Shown one piece after another: positions 35,668-47,364 of a stretch of 64,000 bases of DNA; within the stretch, counting starts at the first letter, position 1; every line of letters begins with the position of its first letter. The notes under the pieces were generated by a model, which saw only the letters and a program-made list of their open reading frames with translations, searched no databases and was not told where the DNA came from. Both the position numbers and the translations under genes were made by a program. The stretch comes from Epiperipatus broadwayi (taxonomy: Eukaryota > Onychophora > Udeonychophora > Euonychophora > Peripatidae). The stretch covers positions 2,886,452 through 2,950,451 of the forward strand of contig JAQFVV010000036.1 of the NCBI GenBank assembly GCA_028023455.1, given 5' to 3'.

Positions 35668-35828
35668 CATTAAGTTCAAAAAAAAGTTAAAATTCAGTTA
35701 AAGCTGACAAGGATTACTACATAATTGAAAGCGCTTGGAAAGAATTTAAATGATAATATTGCATTTACCGTTAATTATTTATGTTTTATATATAACATTT
35801 TTATAATGGGTATTATATATATATATAT

Positions 35829-38013
35829 TGAAACGATAACTTTCCAAGCCCCTATCGTTTCACCATCAAACCTAATGACACTCTCATCTGTGCTAAGGTC
35901 GAACCTATTTAAATGTTAATAAATTTAAAATTAGTTCATGTCTGTCTTAACAGCATTATATATTTACGTGCGAACCAACGCTATAATTAGATAGGATTAG
36001 TAAAATTATAGCGTACTAAAGTTATTTAATATTTCTAAAAATGGTTATTATATTATTTAAGTTAAGAGTAAATTATTAATTTTTTTGTTTAATATTGTAA
36101 TTTCGTATGTGGATATATAATCTGTGCTATATAGAAGAAAGACATGATTTAAAATATGTAAAAGCCATTATCTAAAAATACTATTAAATGTTTCTTTAAA
36201 AATTGTTAAAAGATTTCTTGTTTTAAATATATTTCAGTGAAAAGTTTCTCAAAAATATATTTAAAAGCTATATCAAAATATGTTTGTAAATTATTTTTAA
36301 TAAATATGTTAAAAGTGTTTTCGTTTAAAAAAAATGTTAAAAGGTTGTTTTTAAATAGAAAGAGTTTCTATTATATGTAAGATTAAAAATTTCTATTATA
36401 TGTAAGATTAAAAATAAAAGCTGGTCAAGTAATTAAAAGATTTTTGGTTATAAACAAGTGTCATTAACGACCACACCTGGAATTCGTAAAAAGTAAAACT
36501 AGTTCAAAATTTACTAATTAAAATCTCCTTAGATAAGATTTAAGTTATTTTAAAATCTAAATTGGACAATTGTTTGCAACGAAAAATCTTAATTATAATA
36601 ATAGCTTATGGAATGTTTCTAACATAAGTTATCTAAGATCTGGATTATAAATTGAAAAATATTTAATTAAATTCCTGAGTTTAGTGAGTCTTGAGGCGGG
36701 AGATTCCGATAAGGAAAACAGATAAATACTCTGTATTTTTAACGAGAGAGCCATATTGTTAGAGAGAGAGAGCCATATTGTTAGAGACAGACAGCCATAT
36801 TGTTAGTGAGAATTGCAGCCATCACAATTGTTAATGTTTAACATGTCCGGCTAAAAGCGGGCATCTTGTTGCTGTTACTCCGCGGGAGAACGGGGTTTCT
36901 CTCATCGAAATGCCTAAACCACCATCATGCCGATAGAAGAGACGAGCCTAACATAATGGGAAAGATGATGCCGCCCAGTCAAACTAAACCAAACCAACAG
37001 CCAAGAACTTGCAGATAAATCATACCGGTACCGTTTTATTTTTCAAACCACAGAGCTCTGTGTAATTCTGTGTAATTCTAAATGTAATAATACCTTTCTA
37101 AGTTAGCTAACTTTCTTTTTAAAATAATGATAAAGCTAAATGTAATCAAAACTTAAAATCCATTTAATATTTTAAATACGTCAATTACTATCAAAATTTA
37201 ATGTGTTAATGTTTAAATAATCTGACTTATTTATATTTTCCATTCACTTCAAAGTAAATTATTTAGTTTAAAGTTATATCACTGCGGTTGTGTCTATATT
37301 TCTTTGCTTATTTTATTTTAAATGCTTATTATATTTCATATGCCAATATTTCGAAACAGTGAGTACTTAATTTCATGATCAAAGTTCGATATAATTATGT
37401 ATCTTCCAGCCACAAATGTAATAGGTTTTGGCTTATCGAGATTTATAGACATAACGTAATGATTAATTATGTATCAATTGTAAACAATTCCTAGGATGGG
37501 CACATGTTAAACTCATCTATGAAATTTAATAATTACTTATGTAAAGTGATTTTGAATTACCAAATGTTTGTACATTCTACGCTGAATGCTATTGTAAATA
37601 AGTGATATATAGCTATGAGTTGTAAATAAATATATAATTAATTTAATGTATTTCGTTCTCTGTTTCGTTATTGATCTAATTCAATCCAATTCTAATTATC
37701 ATTTATAGTCTATATATGTGAAAACTATGCATTAAGTTAAATTAAATTTAGTGATATTTTAGTCAATTAAGAACCTTTCTTTTATTCATCAGAGTCTTAT
37801 TGCTTCTCCGTGACCTATGTCGGCCGTGTGGAAAGAGGTATACTACGTGTAATTTCAAGGTGGTCATTCGTAGGGTCTTGAGTCTTGGAATCCTGGCTTA
37901 CAAGTTGAAGTGCGGTCGGACTCGGGATGTCACAGTCCTAGTCTGGTCAGCTTCGGTCTCTTTTGCTTGGATTCTGAATTCTGTTACGCGAATGTACAAA
38001 CTTGACTGTTACA
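35829..38013 (+). mobile_element. LTR-like element L3, non-coding, 2.19 kb
   Basis: It starts TGAAACGATA and ends TGTTACA (TG...CA), within (TA)n on both sides, as L1 does. Its first 34 bases form a hairpin (TGAAACGATA pairs with TATCGTTTCA), again as in L1. Internal tandem repeats occur: a 27-29 base unit twice at 36365-36415, and a unit containing agccatattgttag three times at 36750-36808. The 81-residue frame at 37800-38045 crosses the element end and is not a gene. Confidence 0.5.
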
Positions 38014-38436
38014 ATATATATATATACAAAACATCACATAAATAAATAATACTACTAAATAATGATAACTTATCTTCCACTATCTCTAGAAATTTTATAA
38101 ACTTTTTAAATCACTGCCAGTGGTGAAAAACTCAGCTAATCTCCAATGCATACAACCAAAATCATTGCAGTCTGTCATCACAATATTAAAATTGATATTA
38201 AAGTTGAATATAATTTAACAGTTATTTAACTAATCACTTTTTGTCTTGGTTAATGTTAATATACAAAGCAGATCTCATAATCAAACTCATTTTGCAAAAA
38301 AAAAACTTATTTAAATCACTTTAATATGTAAAGGAGATTAAAGATGACATAAAAATGCAATAATATTGATTAATATTACCTTACTTTGCATATGATATTT
38401 TAAACATTTATGTTTTATTAAGAACAAATTACTTCA
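38014..38436. other. AT-rich DNA, nothing recognised
   Basis: No supported feature was found. Confidence 0.55.
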
Positions 38437-38698
38437 TCATCATCAACCATTATCAATCCAATGCAGGATGAAGGTCTCTCCAAGTTTAATCCATTTTCTC
38501 CGATCTTTAGCTTCTCTTCTCCACAACACCCCTGCACATTTTCTTATTTCATCCATCCATCTCACATGTGGTCTCTTTCTGGGTCTTTTACAAACTCTTG
38601 GAATCTAGTTTAAAATTTCAATTGTCCATCTATTATCATCTCTTCTAGCAATATGTCCAGCCCAACTCCATTTCAATCTTTTAATTTTTTCAATAAGG

Positions 38699-39163
38699 TC
38701 AGTAACCTGTTTGTTGTCTTACCCATACATTGCGTTTTCGATCTCTTCTTGTTACTCCCAACATACATCTCTCCATACTCCTTTGAGTGGTCTGAAGTCT
38801 CTGTATTGCTCTTCTATTAAGTGTCCAAGTCTCAGATGCATAAGTAAGAACTGGTAAAACACATTTGTTAAAAACCATCCTTTTCAAACACATAGGCATA
38901 TTTCCTTTTAGTATCAAGTTATTTCTACCAAAAGCACTCCAACCAAGTTTAATTCTATGATTAATTTCCTCTATTATGTTTCCATCTGTATTAATAATCT
39001 GACCAAGGTATTTGTAACTGTTAACTTCTTCTAATTCTTCATAATCAATCTTTATTTTCATATTTTGAGCAAATCGATTAAACATTACTTTCGTCTTTTT
39101 AACATTTATCTTTAGTCCTACTTTTCTACTTTCATCTGCTAACTCCTGCAACATTTCCTGCAA
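38699..39163 (-). pseudogene. RTE reverse transcriptase, thumb and C-terminal part (copy B)
   Basis: The 154 residues run from MQEMLQELADESRKVGLKIN through KKTKVMFNRFAQ and LTYASETWTLNRR to RKRNVWVRQQTG, co-linear with copy A. A two-base deletion near 38706 ends it. The remaining WSWAGHIARR segment lies in another frame down to 38440. Confidence 0.85.
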
Positions 39164-39245
39164 CTCTGAAGCATTATTTGCAAAAACAACTACATCATCT
39201 GCGAAATCTAAATGACTTAAATACTCTCCATTTACTTTTACTCCT

Positions 39246-39569
39246 TTAGTTTCTCATTTTAATCCACAAAACACCTTTTTTAAATATTAATATCATTACT
39301 GCATTCTTCCAATCTTCCGGTAAATCTTTATCATTTAGACATTTGGTATATAACTTTGCTAAAATTGTTTCTATTTCTTCACCTGCTTCTTTTAATATAT
39401 CAATTATAATTCCATCATTTCCTGGAGCCTTTCCTTTCTTCATACACTTAATTGCATGTCTCACTTCTTCATTTAAAATTCTGGGCAATTCGGAAGGTGT
39501 AATAGAGATAGGAGGTACTTGTTCTTTATTACTATATAATTCTTGATAAAAATCTTCTACAAATTTCAT
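39246..39569 (-). pseudogene. RTE reverse transcriptase, N-terminal remnant (copy B)
   Basis: The frame encodes the KKGKAPGNDGIIIDILKEAG segment (RT motif before the palm) and EDWKNAVMILIFKKG. It then jumps to sequence that in copy A codes GLKWETKG, in the wrong frame. The catalytic motif A is deleted, and the FADD motif survives only in another frame at about 39195-39220. Confidence 0.85.
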
Positions 39570-39651
39570 GATGTCATCTCTCTTTTTAGTAATAATTCCA
39601 TCTTTTTTTCTTATTGCAGATATAAATTTCCTACCAATACCAAAATGTTGT

Positions 39652-40758
39652 TTAACATTTTTGACTTTTATTTTCTTCTACAGCTTTCCTTGCTATTTCA
39701 CAGTTATACTTTCTTATATCATTTTCAACTCTTTTCCGTACCATTTTACAAAATTCGAGATATTCAATTCTTTTTAATACATCATTTTTGTATATCTTCA
39801 TATTCCTTCTTTTCTTCATAAATTCTCTAGTCTCAGTAGAAATTTTATTAGTCAATTGCTGCTTTTTTCTACCAGCTATGTTTGTTGCAGTTTTTAAAAG
39901 TGTATCAGTTATTTTCATATTAATTTCATTCAAATCTGAATCATGTTCAAAATCTCCTAACACTTGAAACCTATTTGTAAGTTCTAATTTAAATTCATTA
40001 GAATGTTTCTGAAGATTAGGAATATCAACTGTAAATATTGTTTTTCTTAATAATTTTTGTCTCTCTAGTTTTACATTAACACGTAACTTACACCTTACTA
40101 ATCGATGATCACTTCCTGTTTTAAATTTATTAAGAACATTACAATCTTGAAATATGTATTTTTTGCTAGTCAAAATATAATCCAATTCTGCTGTACCTTC
40201 ATTTGGATGCTTCCATGTCCATTTCCTTTTAACATTTTTCTCAAAAAATGAATTCATAATATAAAGTTTTTCTTTTTCTGCAAACTCCACAAGTCTATGT
40301 CCTCTCTCATTTCTATTACCATAACCAAAATTACCTACAGCAATTTCATCTTTCATTTGTCTACCAATTCTAGCATTAAAGTCTCCCATAACAATTTTAA
40401 AATGTTGTTTACTCTGATCAAAAGCCATTTGTACATCCATATAAAAATCTTCTACTACTTCATCACTATGAGAACTTGTTGGGGCATAAACCTGAATTAT
40501 CTGCATTTGGTATCTGCTATTAAGTTGTATAACTAATCTTGCCACTCTGTCCGATACACCATCAATCTCCACAATATTGTTTTTCCACTTTTTATTTATA
40601 ATGAATCCTACTCCACTTGTACTTCCAATATGTGTGCCTTTATAATAGAGTATATGTCCACTTTTTAAATCAATTTTTTCTTCTCCTTTTCTTCTAACTT
40701 CACAAAGTCCAATAATGTCCCATTTAATATAAGACAGTTCTTCTTCTAATTCTTGCAA
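39652..40758 (-). pseudogene. RTE endonuclease plus linker (copy B)
   Basis: The 368-residue frame is an intact apurinic-type endonuclease of the exonuclease III fold, which in RTE elements nicks target DNA to prime reverse transcription. The catalytic Glu is in GLCEVRRKG, QVYAPTS follows, then MGDFNARIG with Asp and Asn, TAELDYIL, and the GSDHRLVR end motif with its His. The first Met used here lies after the usual GTYNCRSLSSEGR start, which is present upstream in the same frame (near 40785). A stop precedes that because one extra T lies in a T run. The frame is lost after ENKSQKC by a two-base deletion relative to copy A. Confidence 0.85.
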
Positions 40759-41259
40759 TCTTCCTTCACTTGAAAGTGATCTGCAGTTGTAAGTACCTAA
40801 ATAAAAAAGTCGTCATCAAATGGCAGCCTGGGTCCGCAATCAGGGGATTCTTAGCACCCTCCGCCTTCAGCCACCAACTGCTGCCTTGGTTGGTGACTTT
40901 ACAGCCTCCTGGGAATAAGGGCCATGCTTTATTTTTATCTGTCATAATTGTATATATGTATTGGAAAAATATTTATCATTTACACAAACATTCATTCTGC
41001 CTTATCAGTCACTGAGAAGAGAGACCATGGTGTTTCTTGATCTTAAACTCAGAGGTAAAAAGCCAATAAACTCACCACGCTGGCTAATGCATGTTGGTGA
41101 GCAGCCCATCCATGTTTGTATATTATATGAATAATCACATAGTAATAACAGCTGCAATGACAAGAACATATGGAGGGACATTAGGAATTTGCCCTGCTCA
41201 GTTCCTTTAAGGCCTCCAAGAGGAATCAAAGGGTCTCTTTTCAGGCTATATAAGGAGAA

Positions 41260-42440
41260 AACCCAAAAATAACCAAAACAGTTCTTTAGTATGTATATCT
41301 GTTGTAGTATTTGATTCTGCTGCTACATATCTCTTGTGAGACCCTTGTGTATCAATATGCCAAATGATGTATCTGCATGAAATCATGGTGCCATGTAGCA
41401 CATTTTACTGCAAAGTGTTTTTGTTGATGTTTGTAATGGCTGAAAAGTTGGAAGAATAAAAAATTTCATTTTCTTTTAGAAAAAACAGCAGGGTAAACAG
41501 TTGTAATGCTTGAAATAGATTAGAAGTTAATGAGTGGTTTACTGGAAATGTCCAATTCACCAAGTCTTTAAAAAACTAAGTGTGGCAAGTCCACTGTCAA
41601 AATAATACTGATGTTTTTTAAACACACGCAGCATTTTTTCTCTCGGACATAGTTCACAATGGTCAAGCATTTTATCTGCTAGTTTCTGAAACATTTACAT
41701 GATGTGGTCAAATGTAAACATTCCATTTTGTGCAAAGTGAGGATTACAAGTTACATCATGATAAGGTCAGTGCACATAGCATTGAGTGCAAAACAATTTT
41801 TAATTAAATTCAGCATAACCCAGTTTATTTATTTCCATATCACACCACCCGACTGTTTTTAGTTCTTTCCAATGAAAAAATGCCTCAAAAACAATTTATT
41901 TGTGAACTTAAAAATGGTGGAGAAAATGACAAGCATTAAAAAACATCACTTTACAAGTGTCTCCAGATTATTTAAAAAAGTGAAAAACACATTTAGACAG
42001 GTATGGTACATCATATGGATCGTAATTTAAAAAAGATTAACGTTATCATACTTAAAAATAAACAATTTATTATTATAAAATTTCAGTTACTTTCGGGTAC
42101 TCTCTCTATGATAATCAACACTATCAGAAGACTATAAAACAAATCGAGCAAAGAATTTTAGCGTTTACACTCTAACATTATCATACCATTTAATTTAACA
42201 TTAAAATTGGAATAAAATTTTCACGGTGATTTACTTCAAGCCTCTTTTATATCAGATTAATAATAATAAACAAGACGGAATTCAAAATTGATCTCTTTTT
42301 ATAAATAACCTTATTTTCAAACACCTTTGTCAATGTGTAAAAATTAATTAACACATAAATATGTAATAATATGAATAATATTACATTTTTCATAGTTGAT
42401 ACAAATATATTGCCATTATTTAATCTTATTACATAATTAG
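41260..42440. other. AT-rich DNA, nothing recognised
   Basis: No frame with a domain and no repeat family was recognised. Confidence 0.5.
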
Positions 42441-42449
42441 ATCGTATTT

Positions 42450-43310
42450 AATATATTATTTTTATATCAACATGTTATTAAAATAAATTTGATAATGGAT
42501 TTTGGCATATCTATTAACACTAAACCAATAAAAGAAGACTTTATTTAAATTATCACTGAATTGTATTCAAACCTTAGTATCAAATTGAGTGTTGTAATGA
42601 TGTTTGAATAGAAATTGAATTGTGATAAGGGTTTCAATTGATTTTTAAGCTGTTGACATAAATAAGTATTCATTAGATGATTTGCCATCAAAATTAGCCA
42701 CTTAAAAAAAAAATCATAAGATTTCATAAGTAATGCAAGATAAGTTAAAATTATTTAATACTATTAGATTTTCAGATGTAATTAATTATGCTGATTTGAA
42801 AGAAAAGTTATTTTAAAAATAAGTTTGATTATAGTTCTGTTTTGCAAATTAACAGTAAGCTGATAATTTAAATTATGACTAAATTATGTTTAAACTTTGA
42901 AATCAATTTGAATGCTGTAATGATATTTATATAAAAATTGGACTGCTTTACTTTATGGGGAGAGAGTCAACTGATATTAAGGATTTTATTGATCTCAGTT
43001 ATAACAAATAAATAAATAGCACAAATTAAATTAACATTATTCAATATTATTAGTAACTGGTGTGGCATTCAGTCATTTATATGCATATTAAAATGTTACC
43101 TTAAAAAAGATTATACATAAAATGAATTTAATCATGGTTTCTGCCTCTTCTACTAACATTAATCCAATACAAGTTACTGTTAAAATTACATTCAACCTTG
43201 AATATCAAATTGACTATTGTAATAATGTTTAAATAAACACCGATTTTCTTTGTTCGATTGGATATCAACTTTTTACCACTATGCTAATGATCGGTTATAG
43301 TAGAAATACA
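42450..43310 (+). repeat. diverged tandem repeat, about 300-base unit
   Basis: A block reading roughly caaccttgaatatcaaattgactattgtaatgatgtttaaat occurs in changed form near 42570, 42895 and 43190. A second block (actaacattaatccaataca-like) occurs near 42518 and 43154 in the same relative place. This suggests three old units. Confidence 0.45.
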
Positions 43311-43394
43311 TATGCAGCAGAGATTACTGACTTTTCACATCAATATGACTAAATTTCTATAGATTGTGTAAAATAAATGAACATTGTTTAATAT

Positions 43395-43450
43395 TGTGTA
43401 TAGATAGATGTGGAGTGCTTGAAAGTCTGAGTTCAAACCCTTCAAATTAC
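43395..43450 (+). mobile_element. R1 repeat fragment
   Basis: A short match to the tRNA-like end of R1, including gaaagtctgagttcaaaccctt with a B-box-like core. Confidence 0.5.
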
Positions 43451-43459
43451 ATTACATTT

Positions 43460-44610
43460 AGTATAGCCAATATACAGGTATTTGAATATTATATTTAGGT
43501 AAATAATGGAAATTAAAGGATTATATCTATGCAAACCATGAGAAATAATTTTAGCTTTGATGTTTCTAAAAAACTTCTAGCCCCTAATTAACATAGTTTC
43601 TTACCTAATACATTAGTTTAAACTAATTTCATCGTCATATCTGATCATATTGCTCATTCTATAAAAGATCAGAGCAGGCATGATGTCACTTAATTTGATA
43701 TGACTAAAGTCTAGAAAAAATTGACCATAATATTTTCTTAGGTAAATTATATAATTTAGGCTGTAAAAATCATTACTCAAATTGTCTGAATAATTCATAC
43801 ATTACAGAACAGATTTTGTTAAATATAGGCCACAATATATCTTCATTCTACTCTTGCCCACTTGAAGTACCCCAAAGTAGCATTCTGGCTCGATTGTTGT
43901 TAAATATATATATAAGACATATTTTGCGGGTTCATCCGTGTTAAAAAAAATTTAAATATTGATGTGCCGACATTATGACATGATCACACAAGTCATATAC
44001 TGGGTGATTTATATATATAAAATCTCAGAAAAAGTATAAAATATTCTCACCTTTATTATAATAATATATATTCATCACTTTAAAATTATAAAATAATAAT
44101 AAATAAATATGCTACATATATATAAATAAGTGAAGTTTCTAATAAAATTAAAATTTATATTATAACGGTCAAATCTGTAAATTTGCACAAAAAATCCAGA
44201 GATTTAGCAAATCATCCAAGGCCGATCGAAATGAGGTTATTGAGACCCCTTGTCCAACCTAGCCTCAGTTCCTTTACCAACACTCAAAGATTTACTACCT
44301 TGCGGATGACATATGTGAGGTCACAGCAGTATTTTCCTTAATCGCATGCCGATAGTAGCACATTGGTAAAACATGAGACTATAGGAAACTGGCATATTTA
44401 ACAGTATAGCTATATATATATATATAGGTGTAGGCATAAGCATAATTACGAAATACGGATTGTGATTCTTAATAATTAATAGATAATTAACTAATGATGA
44501 GCAAAATCAAAACACTAAGCAGAAGTTATAATTGAAATTAATTTAATGAAAGCCAAATATTTAAATAATAAAATTAATAAATGAAAATAATAATTTCAAT
44601 GATTATAGGA
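43460..44610. other. AT-rich DNA, nothing recognised
   Basis: No gene or repeat family is supported. The patch at 44180-44350 is richer in G and C but has no frame. Confidence 0.5.
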
Positions 44611-44614
44611 TTGT

Positions 44615-44732
44615 CTCACTCGCAGGTGATTATTTTAGAGATTACAACTTATTAACATTTAAGTTTGGATTCACAAGCAGGTGATGATTTTAAACATAAG
44701 CATTTATGGTTTACTGAGTTACAGGTAGTTTT

Positions 44733-44793
<61 letters not shown>

Positions 44794-44895
44794 CATTTCA
44801 AATCACTCGCAGGTGATATTAATTTTCTTGTTACAAATAATTTAATTTACTTTGGTCATTATATATGTGTATATCACTTGCAGGTGATGAAGATT
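44615..44895 (+). repeat. spaced TCACTCGCAGGTGAT motif cluster with (TA)n expansion
   Basis: The motif tcact.gcaggtgat, a short dyad (atcac...gtgat), occurs near 44617, 44670, 44796 and 44873, with a weaker copy near 44715. A pure (TA)n run of about 55 bases lies between the third and fourth. Confidence 0.65.
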
Positions 44896-44899
44896 TACA

Positions 44900-45200
44900 A
44901 TATTTCAAATTACAATTTCATGAGACTTATTATTTTATAAATTGATTTCGTTTGCTCATGATGATCTATGCCTAGTTTATGCTCTAATTATGGATCTATA
45001 TTTGCTTTAGAGCTAGCAGAAGTTATTATTATCATTTATAAAGAATATTTTACCAAACGCATATCAATCAATATGCCTATAAAATTAGATTCATGTTCAG
45101 ATCAAAGCTGAAATATACAATTATTATGGTGGGATAAACTGATGATTGGCAGTCAGACTTCAGATAGCAAGGCATATAGGAAATATACAATATGAGTCCC
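44900..45200. other. AT-rich DNA, nothing recognised
   Basis: No supported feature was found. Confidence 0.5.
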
Positions 45201-45204
45201 TGCA

Positions 45205-45290
45205 TCTTGAATGTGTGTTTTTCACAGGATTTGAACCTAGTATCGGTTCCCTTAACACTGTACCCATTGCTATGAATAAGAGACCTTTAG
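45205..45290 (-). repeat. tRNA-derived SINE head
   Basis: The minus strand reads tagcaatgggtacagtg (A-box-like) and, about 30 bases later, AGGTTCAAATCC (exact B box, 45228-45239). The sequence to 45520 is of mixed composition and may be the rest of the element. No tail was identified. Confidence 0.5.
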
Positions 45291-45524
45291 TCTGAGTGAT
45301 CAAACAACTAGTTTAATTGTATGGAGTCTCATGCTCCAGTTCTAAGGATGCAGAATGGGGTGGCACTTACTCTATGCCCATCTGAAGAAGGTAGTTGTCT
45401 GAACTAAGAAGAATGGTGTAGCCCTTAAATCAAGCCCATTGAAGTGATACAGCAACAAGTATATATGCTGAAGCATTTCTTAAGGACACATTCACCCCGC
45501 TGACTACATCATTATATAATAAAA

Positions 45525-46790
45525 ATTAGGATGCTAAACAATAGTTTCCTTCCATGAAACTACCATAGATCAGTTCATTGTATAGCATCTATAATTATGC
45601 TATTAAGAAAAGCTTATGAATCTAATTTATTAAGCTATCTATATAGGCATTTATACTTCTAGGGAGGATTACACCATATTATGGATAATTATGATACTAA
45701 GTTCTAGCTTTATGCTGTATTTTATCACATCAGCTGAATATTAGTTATATTTTACATTTAAAGCAAATCTATCTTAGAGTAGCTGTAAGCTTTTAATTAT
45801 ATCTTAAGTAAGACATTTTATCCATTTCAGAAGGGAGTTTTGTTTGTGCATTAATAAATGCGAAATTACATATATGTGCATGAGAATATCTAATCGCTTC
45901 TCACTAATGATTTAACTAAGAGTAAAACTCCATTCTGAACAAATATAGCATAAACAAATGCATAACCAAGATCACAAATTTAAAGACAAGATTTCACATA
46001 AGTGAAACCTGAAATTTGGCTTTGTTCACTTAGTTTTTAAAAAGGGAATTGAAACAAAATTAGTTTAAAGTTGATTGATTTAGTTTAATATAGCTTTAAC
46101 TTATTTACAAGAATTATCAATTAAAAGCAAATATTGTTATTAGACTAAATTATGTTAAATAATTTAGAAACATAATTACCATTTAAAAAAAATCATTTAG
46201 AATTATACACAATAAATCAGTTATGATAAAACATTGGGAATCACTCAATTAAAGCACGTTAAAACTATGCCAAATTTTATTATTTTCGGTTATGTATTTG
46301 TTTATGCTATGTGGAAACCTCTCATTTTATCTAATATTAACTTAAAATTAATAGGTAAAAAAACTGCAGGAAATAAACATTTTGATAAGCCTCATATTGT
46401 GAATGCTGAACTACTTCAAGTTAAATCTCACTTCTCATCTTGCACTAAGTCACATTATTCTTTGAGATCTAACAATTGTTCTTTCAAAAGTTAACTTTGA
46501 TAATGCGGTTGCTAGTCTGTCAAAATATCAGATTGTAATGCAAAATAATACACGGTTTGTACCCAAAAATATTAATTTATCTATATATATATTTACACAC
46601 ACACATCAAAATTATACATGATTAAAACAACAGTTATTATGTCTACTTTTTGCAGTGCCATGTGAACTTTAAAAAAAATCCCATTAAATAAATATTGGCA
46701 ATCAAATAAAACAATCTTGTATAAAAAAAAATGTAAATAAAAAAGTAAGAATAAAAAAACATAGTCTTCCTAATTAAACAAGTAATATGT
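45525..46790. other. AT-rich DNA, nothing recognised
   Basis: The 86-residue frame at 46234-46494 has no recognisable domain. Confidence 0.5.
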
Positions 46791-46794
46791 CTAA

Positions 46795-47362
46795 ATGCAT
46801 TAAAATGCAGGCAATGCTAAAGCTCCATACAAATTGTAATATTAATTGGTGGACTACTTTCAAAAGTTTTATTTTCTCATAATCATAGCAAATGGGTTGT
46901 GTGAGCATGATAGAAAATGTATGCAATAAATATTTAAATATATACAAAGTGGATTGAAAGTCCACATTTGGAGAAAGAAGCATGTTTCCTTCTGGTTTAT
47001 AATATAGGTATCATTAACTATAAGCCATGCTTCTTTAATTTTATTTTTAGATTTATGACCATATATTTGAACTGCCTTCTGCTTCCATCACATACATAGA
47101 ACACCATGACTCTAAACTTAAAATCAAATGAACATGGTTTATAAACACCTATGCCATAAACCAGAAGAAAGCACTCCAAAAAGTGGACTTTCTAATCCAT
47201 TTTGCATATATGTAAATATTTGTCACATACATTTTCTATCATGATCACACAAACCATTTGCCATGATTATACAAAGATAAAACTTCTTGAAAATGCTCAG
47301 CCAATTAATATTAAAATTTGTACTTATGTTCACCATTGCCTGCATTTTAGCACCTTTAGACA
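46795..47362. repeat. R3 inverted repeat, arms about 200 bases, loop about 155 bases
   Basis: Left arm 46795-46998 and right arm 47157-47362 are diverged reverse complements: gcaggcaatg pairs with cattgcctgc, agcatgatagaaaatgta with tacattttctatcatgat, and gtggattgaaagtccac with gtggactttctaatccac-like sequence. The related single arm is at 11995-12160. The minus frames here are shadows. Confidence 0.75.
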
Positions 47363-47364
47363 TA

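Larger units (their letters stand above)
30690..35702 (+). mobile_element. Penelope-like element with inverted 3' copy and nested insert
   Basis: The parts are: an inverted copy of the element's 3' end at 30690-30936; N-terminal and reverse-transcriptase coding DNA at about 31000-32164; a foreign 2.87 kb insert at 32165-35029; and the remaining coding DNA with GIY-YIG at 35030-35667. An inverted partial copy in front of the element is a known habit of Penelope-type insertions. Stops and frameshifts throughout show that it is dead. Confidence 0.75.
38437..41244 (-). mobile_element. RTE-type LINE copy B, near full length but RT core deleted
   Basis: The minus strand runs from a 5' untranslated region (about 40760-41244) through the endonuclease to a TCATCATCATCA-complement tail at 38437. 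It is close to copy A in sequence. It carries about 110 bases near 40825-40935 that copy A lacks. About 455 bases equivalent to 60523-60977 of copy A are missing, removing RT motifs A and B. Small deletions (two bases near 39660, two near 38706) break the frame. Confidence 0.9.

Noticed and set aside
46234-46494. 86-residue frame as a possible host gene
   Set aside because: No domain, no upstream or downstream exon signals recognised, and composition like the surrounding AT-rich DNA.
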